From contig NZ_JAUSVX010000003.1 in NCBI RefSeq assembly GCF_030814995.1, forward strand, positions 434,001 through 498,000: a DNA stretch of 64,000 nucleotides. The letters run 5' to 3'. The position numbers and the translations under genes were made by a program. Position 1 is the stretch's first letter. Each line of letters begins with the position of its first letter. This stretch comes from Labrys wisconsinensis. GTDB lineage: Bacteria; Pseudomonadota; Alphaproteobacteria; Rhizobiales; Labraceae. Under the pieces are notes generated by a model, which did no database searches, was not told where the DNA came from, and saw nothing but the letters and a program-made list of their open reading frames with translations. Of the stretch, positions 8,810-17,953 are shown piece by piece.

Positions 8810-9742
8810 TCACGGCTGACGTCGCTTGAAGTCGACCAGCCTCGCCAGGAAATTGTCGCGCCACCCCTGCCGTGCCGGAATGTCCTCTGTCGGCGTGCGC
8901 TTGCGCAGCGTGCCTTCGATCGCAGCGACCAGCGTGTCCGGCCAGGGGCGCGGATCAGCCTGCTCCTTAGCGAGGCCGTGATACATCGGGCCGAGGTTGC
9001 GGCAATATTCGGCGATGCCCGTCCGGGCGTTGAGGTCGATGGTCTGGAACGGCCCCATGAAGCACCAGCGCAGGCCCAGGCCGTCCGCGATGGCACGGTC
9101 GACCTCGTCGGCGTCCACGATCCCGTCCTCCACCAGGCGGAAGGCCTCGCCGAGCAGCGCGCCCTGCAGGCGGTTGACCACGAACCCGTTGATCTCGCGC
9201 CGCAGCTGGATCGGCGACTGGCCGATGCGCCGCATCAGCGCGGTGGCGCGCTCGACGATGTCGGGGTCCGTCCACGGTGCCGGCACGATCTCCACCAGGG
9301 GGATGAGGTGGGGCGGATTGATCGGGTGGACGACGAGGCAGCGCCGGCGCGTCGCCATTCCCTCGGTGAAGGCGGAAGCGGGCAGGCCCGAGGTCGAGCT
9401 CGCCAGGACGACCTGCGGCCCGGCCAGCGTGTCGAGCATCGCGTAGAGATCGATCTTGACGGCCAGCCGCTCGGGCACGCTCTCCTGGACGTAGTCGACG
9501 CCGGCCAGCGCCTCCTCAATGCTGGCGGCCGGCCGGACCCGCGCGGCGATCGACTCCGCCGGCTCGGGCAAGGCGAGCCCCTGCGCTTCGAGAGCGGCCA
9601 GCGCGGTCCGCACGAAATCCGGCGCCCGTGCGGCGGCGGCGGGATCGGCATCGTGGATCGCCACCTCGAAGCCGGCCCTCGCGAAGACGAGGGACCACGC
9701 GGAGCCGACGACGCCGGCTCCGATCAATGCAACCCGTGTCAT
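8810..9742 (-). CDS. 3-hydroxyacyl-CoA dehydrogenase family NAD-dependent oxidoreductase
   Basis: 310 residues. The N-terminal Rossmann motif ALIGAGVVGSAW binds NAD; the central S-TSGLPAS and VVHPINPPHLIPLVEIV segments are the catalytic region of the HAD/lambda-crystallin family, and the C-terminal helical domain (from about 185) contains the family NGFVVNRLQ. Members near sugar transporters often oxidise a hydroxy-acid such as L-gulonate (EC 1.1.1.45) or a carnitine-like compound, so a sugar-acid substrate is inferred here. It is the last gene of the minus-strand operon starting at 16053, 23 bp after the lactonase gene. The start is the ATG at 9742; a longer frame extends upstream but has no family similarity. 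Confidence 0.85.
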   Translation of the reverse strand: MTRVALIGAGVVGSAWSLVFARAGFEVAIHDADPAAAARAPDFVRTALAALEAQGLALPEPAESIAARVRPAASIEEALAGVDYVQESVPERLAVKIDLYAMLDTLAGPQVVLASSTSGLPASAFTEGMATRRRCLVVHPINPPHLIPLVEIVPAPWTDPDIVERATALMRRIGQSPIQLRREINGFVVNRLQGALLGEAFRLVEDGIVDADEVDRAIADGLGLRWCFMGPFQTIDLNARTGIAEYCRNLGPMYHGLAKEQADPRPWPDTLVAAIEGTLRKRTPTEDIPARQGWRDNFLARLVDFKRRQP

Positions 9743-9765
9743 GGACTGATCCTGGTGAGAAGCGC

Positions 9766-10671
9766 TCAGGGCGTCTGCGCGCCGCGGGTGTTCAGGTGAA
9801 TGGCATAGAGCGAGGTGTGGCCGCAGATGTAGAGGCGGTTGCGCTTCGGCCCGCCGAAGCAGACGTTGGCGACCTTCTCCGGCACGGGGACCTTGCCGAT
9901 GACGTCGCCGCCCGGCGTCACGCAGCACACGCCATCGCCGGAGCTGGTCCACACATTCCCGTCGACATCGACGCGGAAGCCGTCGGGAATGCCCGGTGCG
10001 ATGTCGGCGAGAACGCGGCTGTTGCTCAGCCGCCCGTCCACCACGTCGAAGGCCCGGATGTGGTGGGGCCAGTCGGGATTCGGCCAGAAGCCGGAGTCGG
10101 CGACGTAAAGGGTGTTTTCGTCCGGCGAGAAGGCGAGGCCGTTCGGCCGCTTGAAGTCGTCGACCACGACCCTGAGGCTGCCGTCGCGCGGATCGAAGCG
10201 GTAGACATTGCAGCTGCCGATCTCGCTATCGGCCTTGTTGCCCTCGTATTCGGCGCTGATGCCGTAAGTCGGATCGGTGAACCACACGGTGCCGTCCGAC
10301 TTCACCACGATGTCGTTGGGCGAGTTCAGGCGCTTGCCCTCGTAGCGGTCGGCCAGCACCGTGATGGCGCCGTCATGCTCGGTGCGCGTCACCCGCCGGC
10401 CGCGATGCTCGCAGGTCACCAGCCGGCCTTCGCGGTCGCGGGTGTTGCCATTGGAGAAGTTGGAATCGGCACGGAACACCGAGACCTGCCCGGTCTCCTC
10501 GTCATAGCGCAGGATGCGGTTGTTCGGCAGGTCGCTGAACAGGAGGCAGCGGTGGTCGGCGAAGTAGACCGGCCCCTCCGCCCAGCGCAGGCCCGTATGC
10601 AGCTTCTCCAGGAAGACGATCGGGATCGTGTATTGCGCGAAGCGCTTGTCGTAGACCTCGAACGGGTCCAT
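9766..10671 (-). CDS. SMP-30/gluconolactonase-family sugar lactonase
   Basis: Hydrolyses aldonolactones to aldonic acids using a divalent metal in a six-bladed propeller. Visible family marks are AEGPVYFADHRCLLFSD near residue 31, with the metal-ligand Glu, RLNSPNDIVV (Asn ligand) near 113, RPNGLAFSPDENTLYVADS (Asn) near 170, and DGFRVDVDGNVW (Asp) near 220. The length of 301 residues fits. It lies 13 bp after a sugar ABC permease gene and 23 bp before a dehydrogenase gene, consistent with a pathway that oxidises a sugar to a lactone and then opens it. No export signal, so cytoplasmic. Confidence 0.9.
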   Translation of the reverse strand: MDPFEVYDKRFAQYTIPIVFLEKLHTGLRWAEGPVYFADHRCLLFSDLPNNRILRYDEETGQVSVFRADSNFSNGNTRDREGRLVTCEHRGRRVTRTEHDGAITVLADRYEGKRLNSPNDIVVKSDGTVWFTDPTYGISAEYEGNKADSEIGSCNVYRFDPRDGSLRVVVDDFKRPNGLAFSPDENTLYVADSGFWPNPDWPHHIRAFDVVDGRLSNSRVLADIAPGIPDGFRVDVDGNVWTSSGDGVCCVTPGGDVIGKVPVPEKVANVCFGGPKRNRLYICGHTSLYAIHLNTRGAQTP

Positions 10672-10684
10672 GGGCGTCCTCCTC

Positions 10685-11734
10685 TCAGGCCTTGGACGAA
10701 CGGGCGGCGATGGCGGCGCGCTGGCGTCGCCGCGCGGCGTAGACGGACAGACCGACCGCCACGATCAGGATGCCGCCATTGAAGAAGTACTGGACGTAGA
10801 ACGGGGCGCCGAGCTGCTGGACGCCGGAGAAGGAGAAGGCCAGCACCAGGACCGACAGCAGCGTGCCGATCACGTTCACGCGACCGGGTTTGATGGAGGT
10901 CGCGCCAAGCAGCGTCGCCGCGAAGGCCGGCAGCAGATATTCCGGCCCGACGCTGGGCGTGCCCGTCTGCAGGATGCTGCCGAGCACGATGCCGGCGAAG
11001 CCGCTGAACAGGCCGGAGACGACGAAGGCGCCGATGATGTGGCGGCGGACCTTGATGCCGGTGAGCTCGGCCGCCCGGACGTTGGCGCCGATCACATAGA
11101 GGTTGCGTCCGACGGGCAGGCGCTCCGTCACGATCCACAGCACGACCGAGATGACCGCGACATAGACCGCCGGCAGCGGCACGCCATGGACGATCTGGGT
11201 CAGGTTGGTGAAGCTGTCCGGCAGCCCCATGCCGCTGATCTGCTCGCCGTTGGAATACCAGTTGGTGACGCCGTAGAGCAGCGTCCCGGTCCCCATCGTC
11301 GCGATGAAGGAATCGATATGGAAGACGGTGACGAGCAGGCCGTTGGCAAGGCCGATGAGGATCGACAGCAGGAGGATCAGCGCCGCGGCTTCCGGCCAGC
11401 CCAGGCCCTGGCTCACCTGCAGGCCGACGATCAGCACCTGCGCCATGCCCAGGTGATAGCCGATGGACAGGTCGAACTGCTTGGTGGCGAGCGGCACCAT
11501 TTCCGCCAGCGCCAGCATCGCCGTCACCGACTGGCTGACCAGGATCGTGTTGATGTTGATGGCGCTGAAGAAGCTCGACGGCCTCAGCAGGCCGAAGACC
11601 AGCATGATCAGCAGGAAGACGAAGACGAGGCCGTAGACGGCCACGAGGTTGGACAAGGCGGCCGCCGGCGTCTGGCGCATGGGAGAGGCGCCGCCGCGCC
11701 GGAACGTGGTCTCGGACATGTCCTTCTCCGCCAT
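10685..11734 (-). CDS. Ribose-type ABC transporter permease
   Basis: Membrane-spanning subunit of a CUT2-class sugar importer (RbsC/XylH family). 349 residues with about ten hydrophobic helices; the family segment FDLSIGYHLG replaces the common DLSVG motif, and the stretch GANVRAAELTGIKV is the cytoplasmic loop that contacts the ATPase. The start ATG overlaps the stop of the ATPase gene by one base (TGATG), so translation is coupled. Works with the ATPase at 11734-13251 and binding protein at 13376-14572. Confidence 0.92.
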   Translation of the reverse strand: MAEKDMSETTFRRGGASPMRQTPAAALSNLVAVYGLVFVFLLIMLVFGLLRPSSFFSAININTILVSQSVTAMLALAEMVPLATKQFDLSIGYHLGMAQVLIVGLQVSQGLGWPEAAALILLLSILIGLANGLLVTVFHIDSFIATMGTGTLLYGVTNWYSNGEQISGMGLPDSFTNLTQIVHGVPLPAVYVAVISVVLWIVTERLPVGRNLYVIGANVRAAELTGIKVRRHIIGAFVVSGLFSGFAGIVLGSILQTGTPSVGPEYLLPAFAATLLGATSIKPGRVNVIGTLLSVLVLAFSFSGVQQLGAPFYVQYFFNGGILIVAVGLSVYAARRRQRAAIAARSSKA

Positions 11735-13251
11735 CAATGCACCTGCTCGCCCTGCCCGTCCGGCAGCGAGGACCGGGTGAGGAGCCCCTCCAGCGTCAGG
11801 GCCGGGCCCGCCAGATCGGATGTGATGGCCCCGCGTCCGATGACGAGCGCCCGGTCGCACAGGCCGACGACCTCCTCGAAGTCGGAGGAGACGACGAGCA
11901 CGGCCGCGCCCTCGCCTGCCATGCTGCGCAGCATGCGGTGGATGGTGCCCTTGGCGCCGATGTCGACCCCCGCGGTCGGCTCCTCCATGATGAAGAGCCT
12001 GGCGCCCGTCGCCAGCCAGCGGCCGACGAAGATCTTCTGCTGGTTGCCGCCGCTCAGCCAGTCGATGAGGGCCGCCGCATTGCGGGGGCGAACGTCGAAG
12101 CGCTCGAGCGTCTCCCTGACCGCTTCCACCTCCCGGCCCGTATCGATCGGCTTGAACAGCGCGCCCGAGATGGCCTGGATGTTGGGGAAGAGGTTCTCGC
12201 GCAGCGACATGCCGCCGAGGGCGCTCTCGCGCAGGCGGTCGCCGGCGAGCAGCGCGATGCCCTTGCCGATCCGCGCGCTGATCGGCAGGTCGGCCGGGAT
12301 CACCTCCGACCCCAGCCGGATCGTGCCGGCGGTGTGGGGGTGCGCGCCGAAGATCGCGCGGCCGATCACCTCGTGCCCGGCGCCGCGCAGCCCCACCAGG
12401 CCGACGATCTCGCCCTCGTCCACGGTGAACGACAGCGGCCCCTGGCTGCCTGCGCACAGATCCTCGACGGCGAGGAGCGGCGCCGTCCTGCGGTCCTGCG
12501 CGGCGGGCGGATGGTGGATCTGCAGGTCGCGGCCGAGCATGTCACGGATGATCGCTTCGGTCGTCAGCCCCCCGATCGGGCTCGATCGCACGTGACGGCC
12601 GTCGCGCAGCACCGTGACGCGATCGACCAGGCCGAAAAGTTCGTTCAGCCGGTGGCTGACATAGAGGATGCTCGTGCCCGAGGCGCGCAGGCGCCGCAGC
12701 ACCTCGAACAGGTGCAGGGCATCGGGGCCCGGAAGCGAAGCGGTCGGCTCGTCCAGGACCACGATCCGCGCATTGCGCGAGAGAGCGCGCACGATGCCGA
12801 GGATCGCCTTGCCGGCGGCGCTCAGCGACCCCACCGGCGCACGCGGGTCCGGCGGGTCGATGGCCATTCCGCCATAGATGCGTTCGGCCTGCCGCCACAC
12901 GCCCTTCCAGGAGATCAGCCCCGCGCGGCACGGAAACCCCGCCACCAGCGCGACGTTCTCGCCGATGCTGAGTTCGTCGACCAGGCCGAGGTCCTGATGG
13001 ACGAAGGCGATCGGCACCGGCTCCAGGTAGGGATTGACGCGGCTGCCCGCCACGACGATCTCCCCCTGGTCGGGCTGGAAGATGCCGGCGAGGATCTTGA
13101 TCAGCGTCGACTTGCCGGCCCCGTTCTCGCCGACCAGCGCATGGATCTCGCCTTGTCCGATCGTCAGGTCCACGCCGTCCAGGGCCAGCGTGCCGACGAA
13201 TCGCTTGGTAAGGCCGCGGATCTCGATCGCGGGTGGCGCATCGGTTGCCAT
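11734..13251 (-). CDS. Sugar ABC transporter ATP-binding protein (two nucleotide-binding domains)
   Basis: Energises the CUT2 importer. 505 residues with tandem ABC domains as in RbsA/MglA: the first has Walker A GENGAGKST and signature LSAAGKAIL; the second has a degenerate Walker A (GLRGAGHE) and intact LSGGNQQKI signature, the usual asymmetry of this family. The ATG at 13251 begins MATDAPPAIEIRGLTKRF, matching family N-termini; the open frame extends further upstream but without similarity. It lies 124 bp after the binding-protein gene. Confidence 0.93.
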   Translation of the reverse strand: MATDAPPAIEIRGLTKRFVGTLALDGVDLTIGQGEIHALVGENGAGKSTLIKILAGIFQPDQGEIVVAGSRVNPYLEPVPIAFVHQDLGLVDELSIGENVALVAGFPCRAGLISWKGVWRQAERIYGGMAIDPPDPRAPVGSLSAAGKAILGIVRALSRNARIVVLDEPTASLPGPDALHLFEVLRRLRASGTSILYVSHRLNELFGLVDRVTVLRDGRHVRSSPIGGLTTEAIIRDMLGRDLQIHHPPAAQDRRTAPLLAVEDLCAGSQGPLSFTVDEGEIVGLVGLRGAGHEVIGRAIFGAHPHTAGTIRLGSEVIPADLPISARIGKGIALLAGDRLRESALGGMSLRENLFPNIQAISGALFKPIDTGREVEAVRETLERFDVRPRNAAALIDWLSGGNQQKIFVGRWLATGARLFIMEEPTAGVDIGAKGTIHRMLRSMAGEGAAVLVVSSDFEEVVGLCDRALVIGRGAITSDLAGPALTLEGLLTRSSLPDGQGEQVH

Positions 13252-13375
13252 GGGGTCTCGCCTGAAACTTCGGGAATCCGTCGCCGCCCCCCGGCCGGAA
13301 GGCCTCGCCTGTTGCGGATGCGCCAGGCAGTGGCATGAGGGAGGCTGCATGCCGCCGCCTCCGCCGTCGCGGCCC

Positions 13376-14572
13376 TCACTGGCAGGCCGTGCTGGTGCCT
13401 TTCCAGATGTTGACATAGTGGCAGGCGAAGTTGTTGCTCGGCACGAATTCGTTGTTCTTGCCGCCTTCGCTGTCCACATTGTCCTTCACGATCAGGAACA
13501 CGGGCTGCACGAAGTGCGCCGGCTCCTGCCCGGCCATGGCGCGCACCACGGCGTCCACGGCCATGTAGCCGAAGAGGGAGCTGGGCTCGGGCACGCTCGC
13601 CACCTCGAAGCCGCCCTTGCGGATCATGTCGTAGGCCGAGGGCGGGGCATCGGCGCCGACGAGCTTGATCTTGTCGGTGGAGGCGCCGGCGGCCCTGAGG
13701 GCGGCGGCCACGTTGGTGTAATAGCCGTCGCAGCAGGTGGTCATCCACCAGCTGTCGCCGTAGCGGGCGAGGAGGCCGGACACGGCCGGGTTCATGCGGG
13801 CCGAGGCATCGCCCAGCGGCATGTTGATGGTCTCCAGCATCTTGCAGCCGGGACAGTTGGCGATCGGCGTCGTCGTCGCCTTGGCCTTGAAGCGGGCGAT
13901 GGCGTAGCTGTTGTCCACCATGTGGATGTCCTGACCCTTGCCCTCGGACATGGCGATCACGTAGGCGGCCTCGGTCTGGCCGATCTCGGCCGGGTTCGAG
14001 ACGATGTTGTGATAGAGGCCGAGCTCGGGGCTGGGGCCCGGGAAGGCGGTGGCGTGGATGCCGATCACCGGGATATGGCGGGCCATCGCGTCCTTGATCG
14101 GCTTTTGCAGCGCATTGGCGTCCGCCGGGGTGATGATCGCCGCGGGGTTCGAGGCGAGCGCCTGCTGCATGGCGGCCAGCGTGCCGCTGACGGTGCCCTG
14201 GCCGTTGAACGTCATGACCTTCCAGCCCAGAGCCTTGGCGCCTTCTTCCACGCCTTTGCCCCACAGCACATGCGGCGTGTAGGACTGGTCGGGCGAGACA
14301 TAGGCGATGGTGAAGCTGCCCTCGGGCGCCTTCGGCCCGCTGGTCGGGCCCTTCCATTCGGTCTGCGGCTTGGTGCGCTCGGCAACGATCGCCTTGGCCT
14401 CGTCGACGGAGAGCTTGTCCTGGATGACCGGCTCCGGCCAGGCCGGGAAAGGCTCAGCCCGGGTCTGGGCGAGAGCGGAGCCCGCTGCCAAGGCCGGAAC
14501 CAGGGTGGCGCCGAGCATGGCCGCCCGTACCGAGCCGGCCCCGAAGACGTGTCTGCACAGTCGCTTGAGCAT
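13376..14572 (-). CDS. Periplasmic sugar-binding protein of a CUT2 ABC transporter
   Basis: Captures the sugar in the periplasm for the permease/ATPase encoded next. 398 residues; the first ~35 form a Sec signal peptide (hydrophobic MLGATLVPALAAGSALA, then AQTR). The body is a type I periplasmic-binding fold: FTIAYVSPDQSYTPHVLWGKGVEEGAKALG is the first strand-helix, followed by IITPADANAL. It carries an unusual number of cysteines (NCPGC near 235, TTCCDGYYT near 276, and the C-terminal NFACH and TACQ), which probably form disulfides. The substrate cannot be read from sequence. It follows the SAF oxidoreductase gene after 83 bp. Confidence 0.9.
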   Translation of the reverse strand: MLKRLCRHVFGAGSVRAAMLGATLVPALAAGSALAQTRAEPFPAWPEPVIQDKLSVDEAKAIVAERTKPQTEWKGPTSGPKAPEGSFTIAYVSPDQSYTPHVLWGKGVEEGAKALGWKVMTFNGQGTVSGTLAAMQQALASNPAAIITPADANALQKPIKDAMARHIPVIGIHATAFPGPSPELGLYHNIVSNPAEIGQTEAAYVIAMSEGKGQDIHMVDNSYAIARFKAKATTTPIANCPGCKMLETINMPLGDASARMNPAVSGLLARYGDSWWMTTCCDGYYTNVAAALRAAGASTDKIKLVGADAPPSAYDMIRKGGFEVASVPEPSSLFGYMAVDAVVRAMAGQEPAHFVQPVFLIVKDNVDSEGGKNNEFVPSNNFACHYVNIWKGTSTACQ

Positions 14573-14655
14573 TGGTTTCCTCCTGAACGTTTCTTGATCA
14601 CTTCGTTGGTCGAGTGAGCTGTCGGCCGCGGCGCCGGATCGATCCCGGATTGGAC

Positions 14656-16053
14656 CTATTCCGCCGCAACTCTCTGGGGGCGCCCGGCCGGCCAGGCTTC
14701 CGGCGCGGCTTTCGGCCCGAACGTGCCCGCCGCGCCCGCATCCTGCATGGTGCGCAGGTGATAGAGCGTGGTGGTGTCGATGAGATCGACCATGTCGTAG
14801 GTGATGGGCGCGTCGACCGGCACGTCGCGGCGCAGCTTCGCACCGGTGAGGAGGCCCAGCGGCACGACGTTCTCCGCCTTCGCCGTCTCATAGAGGTCGT
14901 TCAGCGCGTAGACGGTCGAGCCGCCGGCCCCGTCGATGACGGCGCCCGCCTTGAGCGGTCCCTTCGCGGCGGCGAAGACCTCCGTCACCAGCCCGAGTCT
15001 CGGCACGATGGTCGGATGGGTGAACTCCACCGCATTGACGATCGAGAGCGGGATCTCGTTGGTCACGAGATGGTAGGGCGTATACATGTTGTAGTAGCCG
15101 TCCGAGCCCGTCACATCGAGATAGTTCAGGTCCTCGCGCACCTGCGGATGGTCGGTGTAGACGCACAGGAACACGCCGGGCGTGACGCTGCGGTCGAAGT
15201 CGATCGAGCCGTCGGGGTGCTTCAGCGGCCGCGCATAGTCGACGACGCCGCGGCGATCGAGGATCCCGCCTTCGCTCTTGGGGCGGAAGAGCTCGGGGAT
15301 TTCGTTCACTCCGGCCACCGGCCCGTGCATGCCGCGGATGTCGGGCACGAGGCCGGTGTAGTTGGAGATGCACGCCATCTCGATCATGGTCTTGGTGGCA
15401 TCGCGGAAGGTGACGAGGAAATGCGGGTTCACGCCCAGGCGCCTGGCGTCCTCGGCGACGCTGTCGGGGGTGGCGTAGCGGTCGAAGAGGCCGATGCTGG
15501 AAGGCGCCTTGCCCACGGCCACGATCTCGAAGCCGAGGCCGGCATAGCGGTCGTAATACTCCGCGATGAGACCGGGCTCGTCGCCTGACGAGACGGTGTA
15601 GACCACGCCCGCCGCCTGGGCCATCCGGTGGAGGATCGGCCCGACGACGACGTCGGTCTCGACGTTCAGCATCACCACGTGCTTGCGGGCCAGGATCGAG
15701 CGCATCGCCACGCGAGCGCCGATGTCGGGACTGCCGGTCGCCTCGACCACGACGTCGATCTCCAGCTCCGACAGGATCTCCGCATCCTCGGTCGCCACGG
15801 GCCGCCCGGCGCGAATGGCATCGGCGGCGGCCGAGATGCTGTTGGTGACGACCACATCCTCGCGTCGGTGGCCGCAGAGCTCGAAGGCCCGCACGACGCG
15901 CTCGGTGCTGATGTCGGCGATGACGGCGGTGCGGATGCCCTTCATCAGGCCGATCTGGCAGATCGCGCCCGTGCCCATCCGGCCCGCACCGACAAACCCG
16001 ACCTGGATCGGCCTCCCCTGATCCGCCCGGCGGTCCAGCGCCTGCTTGAACAT
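14656..16053 (-). CDS. SAF-domain NAD(P)-dependent oxidoreductase (homoserine-dehydrogenase-like)
   Basis: 465 residues. An N-terminal Rossmann fold (VGFVGAGRMGTGA at about 18-30) and a homoserine-dehydrogenase-like central part (DVVVEATGSPDIGARVA, then VYTVSSGDEPGL) are followed by a C-terminal SAF-type segment with ENVVPLGLLTGAKLRRDVP. Proteins of this architecture are found in many sugar-acid operons and are often mislabelled as homoserine dehydrogenase or flagellar FlgA-like. As first gene of the operon with a sugar importer and lactonase it likely oxidises the imported sugar or a derived acid; the exact reaction is unknown. The upstream AT-rich gap is shared with a divergent GntR gene. 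Confidence 0.82.
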   Translation of the reverse strand: MFKQALDRRADQGRPIQVGFVGAGRMGTGAICQIGLMKGIRTAVIADISTERVVRAFELCGHRREDVVVTNSISAAADAIRAGRPVATEDAEILSELEIDVVVEATGSPDIGARVAMRSILARKHVVMLNVETDVVVGPILHRMAQAAGVVYTVSSGDEPGLIAEYYDRYAGLGFEIVAVGKAPSSIGLFDRYATPDSVAEDARRLGVNPHFLVTFRDATKTMIEMACISNYTGLVPDIRGMHGPVAGVNEIPELFRPKSEGGILDRRGVVDYARPLKHPDGSIDFDRSVTPGVFLCVYTDHPQVREDLNYLDVTGSDGYYNMYTPYHLVTNEIPLSIVNAVEFTHPTIVPRLGLVTEVFAAAKGPLKAGAVIDGAGGSTVYALNDLYETAKAENVVPLGLLTGAKLRRDVPVDAPITYDMVDLIDTTTLYHLRTMQDAGAAGTFGPKAAPEAWPAGRPQRVAAE

Positions 16054-16070
16054 CTCGTCCCTATTCCGTT

Positions 16071-16095
16071 ATTCTGAATGTCTGATATTATGAAT
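16071..16095. promoter_or_regulatory. AT-rich repeat in the divergent promoter, candidate GntR operator
   Basis: ATTCTGAAT (16071-16079, itself a palindrome) recurs as ATTATGAAT at 16087-16095, sixteen bases on, inside the only AT-rich stretch between the operon starting at 16053 and the GntR gene. FadR-type regulators commonly bind such sites beside their own gene. Confidence 0.4.
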
Positions 16096-16296
16096 TACAG
16101 AGAGTGCCGGGTGTCAAGGCGGTTGTTGGGAGGTGTCGAGTGGCGGGGCGTCGACGGCGACGGGCTGCCGAGCCATGTGGCGAGCGCGTCTTCGGGGCCA
16201 TTCGGCAGGTGGCGTCCGATGAGCCGGCCAGAGCGAGCGGGTGGGGTTTGATGACGACGCGTTCGCGCCGTGGCAGATAGGCGCAATGATCTGACG

Positions 16297-17055
16297 ATGG
16301 GGGTGGCACGCTTGGGCCAGGACGGGCTGACGACGGATACGAACATGCTCATCAGGCCGGTGAGCCGCGCAACGCTGCCGCAGGAAATCGTGAAAGCCCT
16401 GACCGACCTGATCATGAAGCGGGTCTGGAAGCCGGGCGATCTCATCCCCTCCGAGAAGGAACTCGCCATCCGCTTTCAGGTGGGGCGCTCCACGATCCGC
16501 GAGGCGGTCAAGAGCCTCGTCGTGCTCGGCGTGCTGGAAGCGCGCGCCGGGGAGGGATCGTTCGTGCGCGAGCCGACCTCGGAGCTTCTATCCGGCGCCT
16601 TCCGCTGGGGCCTGCTGCTGAGCGAAGGCAATCTCGACCATTTCGTCGATGTTCGCGTCCTGATCGAGGTGGAATGCGCCCGCCGCGCCGCCGCCAACCG
16701 CACGGACGATCTGGTGGCCAGGCTGCGCACCTCGATCGACGACATGCGCGCCGAGCCCATGGATCACAATGCCTTCATGGAGGCGGATACCCGCTTCCAC
16801 CTGGCCATCGCCCACGCCGCCAGCAACCCGATCTTCGAGAACATGGGCTCGACGATCCAGTCGATCGTGCGGATCTGGTACCCGAAGACCTATTACATCC
16901 CGGAAACCAAGGGGCGGACGGTGTCGGAACATCAGGCGATCGCCGACGCGATCGCCGACGGCGCCTGCGACGCGGCGGGCGATGCGATGCGGGCCCATCT
17001 GCTCGCTGCCGGCCATCGCCTGCGCACGCTCGTTCCGGCGGTGCAACGCTCGTAG
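16297..17055 (+). CDS. FadR-subfamily GntR transcriptional regulator
   Basis: 252 residues from ATG 16297; ATG 16345 (MLIRPVSRATLPQ) and GTG 16270 are alternatives, and none has a strong Shine-Dalgarno. The N-terminal winged helix reads IVKALTDLI..WKPGDLIPSEKELAIRF then GRSTIREAVKSLVVLGVLEAR, the classic GntR signature. The C-terminal all-helical FCD ligand domain (about 95-240) has the metal-binding Asp/His pattern in ADTRFHLAIAHAASN and SEHQAI. It is divergent from the sugar-acid operon, which it probably represses until an intermediate binds. Confidence 0.9.
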   Translation: MGVARLGQDGLTTDTNMLIRPVSRATLPQEIVKALTDLIMKRVWKPGDLIPSEKELAIRFQVGRSTIREAVKSLVVLGVLEARAGEGSFVREPTSELLSGAFRWGLLLSEGNLDHFVDVRVLIEVECARRAAANRTDDLVARLRTSIDDMRAEPMDHNAFMEADTRFHLAIAHAASNPIFENMGSTIQSIVRIWYPKTYYIPETKGRTVSEHQAIADAIADGACDAAGDAMRAHLLAAGHRLRTLVPAVQRS

Positions 17056-17119
17056 ATCGCAACGGGAGGAGCGGCCAATCAGCCGGTGGTGGAACTCCTG
17101 GCCGGGATGGGCCCAGGAC

Positions 17120-17647
17120 TTATTTCGGCGCCGCCGCTGCAGTCTCCCCCGGTGGCAGGATCCGCATCAGGAACATCGGCACCTTGTCCCCGGGCTTGAA
17201 CGGGCCGGGAACCGCGTTGCTGACCGGGGGCACGCTCTGCAGGAAGGCGGCGATCGCCAGCGCGTCGTCGGTGGTCAGATGCGCGAAGGCGTGCCAGGGC
17301 ATGATCGGCGCCAGGGTGCGGCCGTCCGGCCGCACGCCGCCCTGCAGCGCGGCGACGATCTGCTCCTGGCTCCAAGTGCCGATGCCGGTCTCCTTGTCGG
17401 GCGTGATGTTGCGGCCGGGAAAGGCGCCGAGGCCCGGGATCTCGAAGGCCACCTCCGAGCCGCCGAGGAAGCGCGAGGCATCGGGCTTGCCGAAGAAATA
17501 GCCTGGCGTATGGCAATCGTTGCAGCCGCCGAACGTGACGATATATTTGCCGCGCCCGATCTGGGCGTCGTCGGCCGCAGCCGCAAGCGGCGCCAGCACC
17601 GCGATCGACGCGGCCAGGACGGCAAGGCGAAATCGCTCCAGCACCAT
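17120..17647 (-). CDS. Periplasmic c-type cytochrome (monoheme)
   Basis: 175 residues. A Sec signal peptide (about 1-25, ending LAAAA) precedes a single heme site CNDCH at 42-46; M116 in APIMPWHAF is the likely sixth heme ligand. The pattern with GRNITPDKETGIG and SVPPVSN is that of cytochromes that accept electrons from periplasmic dehydrogenases for sugars or alcohols. It stands alone between a convergent GntR gene and a divergent phospholipid operon. A good ribosome site GGGAGGGA precedes the ATG. Confidence 0.9.
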   Translation of the reverse strand: MVLERFRLAVLAASIAVLAPLAAAADDAQIGRGKYIVTFGGCNDCHTPGYFFGKPDASRFLGGSEVAFEIPGLGAFPGRNITPDKETGIGTWSQEQIVAALQGGVRPDGRTLAPIMPWHAFAHLTTDDALAIAAFLQSVPPVSNAVPGPFKPGDKVPMFLMRILPPGETAAAAPK

Positions 17648-17663
17648 CGTTCCCTCCCAAATC

Positions 17664-17684
17664 TTGTCTTATTGTCCCTTTGTC
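17664..17684 (-). promoter_or_regulatory. Three direct repeats with 8-bp period upstream of the cytochrome c gene
   Basis: TTGTC occurs at 17664, 17672 and 17680, exactly eight bases apart (GACAA on the coding strand of the cytochrome). This lies 17-37 bp before the cytochrome ATG in an AT-rich patch, so it may be a regulator binding site or overlap the promoter. The rest of the 306-bp gap up to 17954 shows no other signal. Confidence 0.35.
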
Positions 17685-17953
17685 GTCGATAAATCGCAAC
17701 GACACTTGGACTTTCGCATCGGAAGGATGCGTTGACCAGCGGCTGCTTACGGAAAGTTTCGACGACAGTTACTGGACGTGGCGAAGCGTCGGGCTGGGGC
17801 TGCACCGCCACACGGGACGATCCACCGCAGCCGATGGCGGGATCGCACCGCGCCTGATCCCCTCCCTCACACCGGACCAGCCCGTCTGCTGCACGGGCTG
17901 CCTCGTCTCCATCGGAACCTTTGTGCTAAGCTCCCGCCCGTCCAGGGGTTTTG

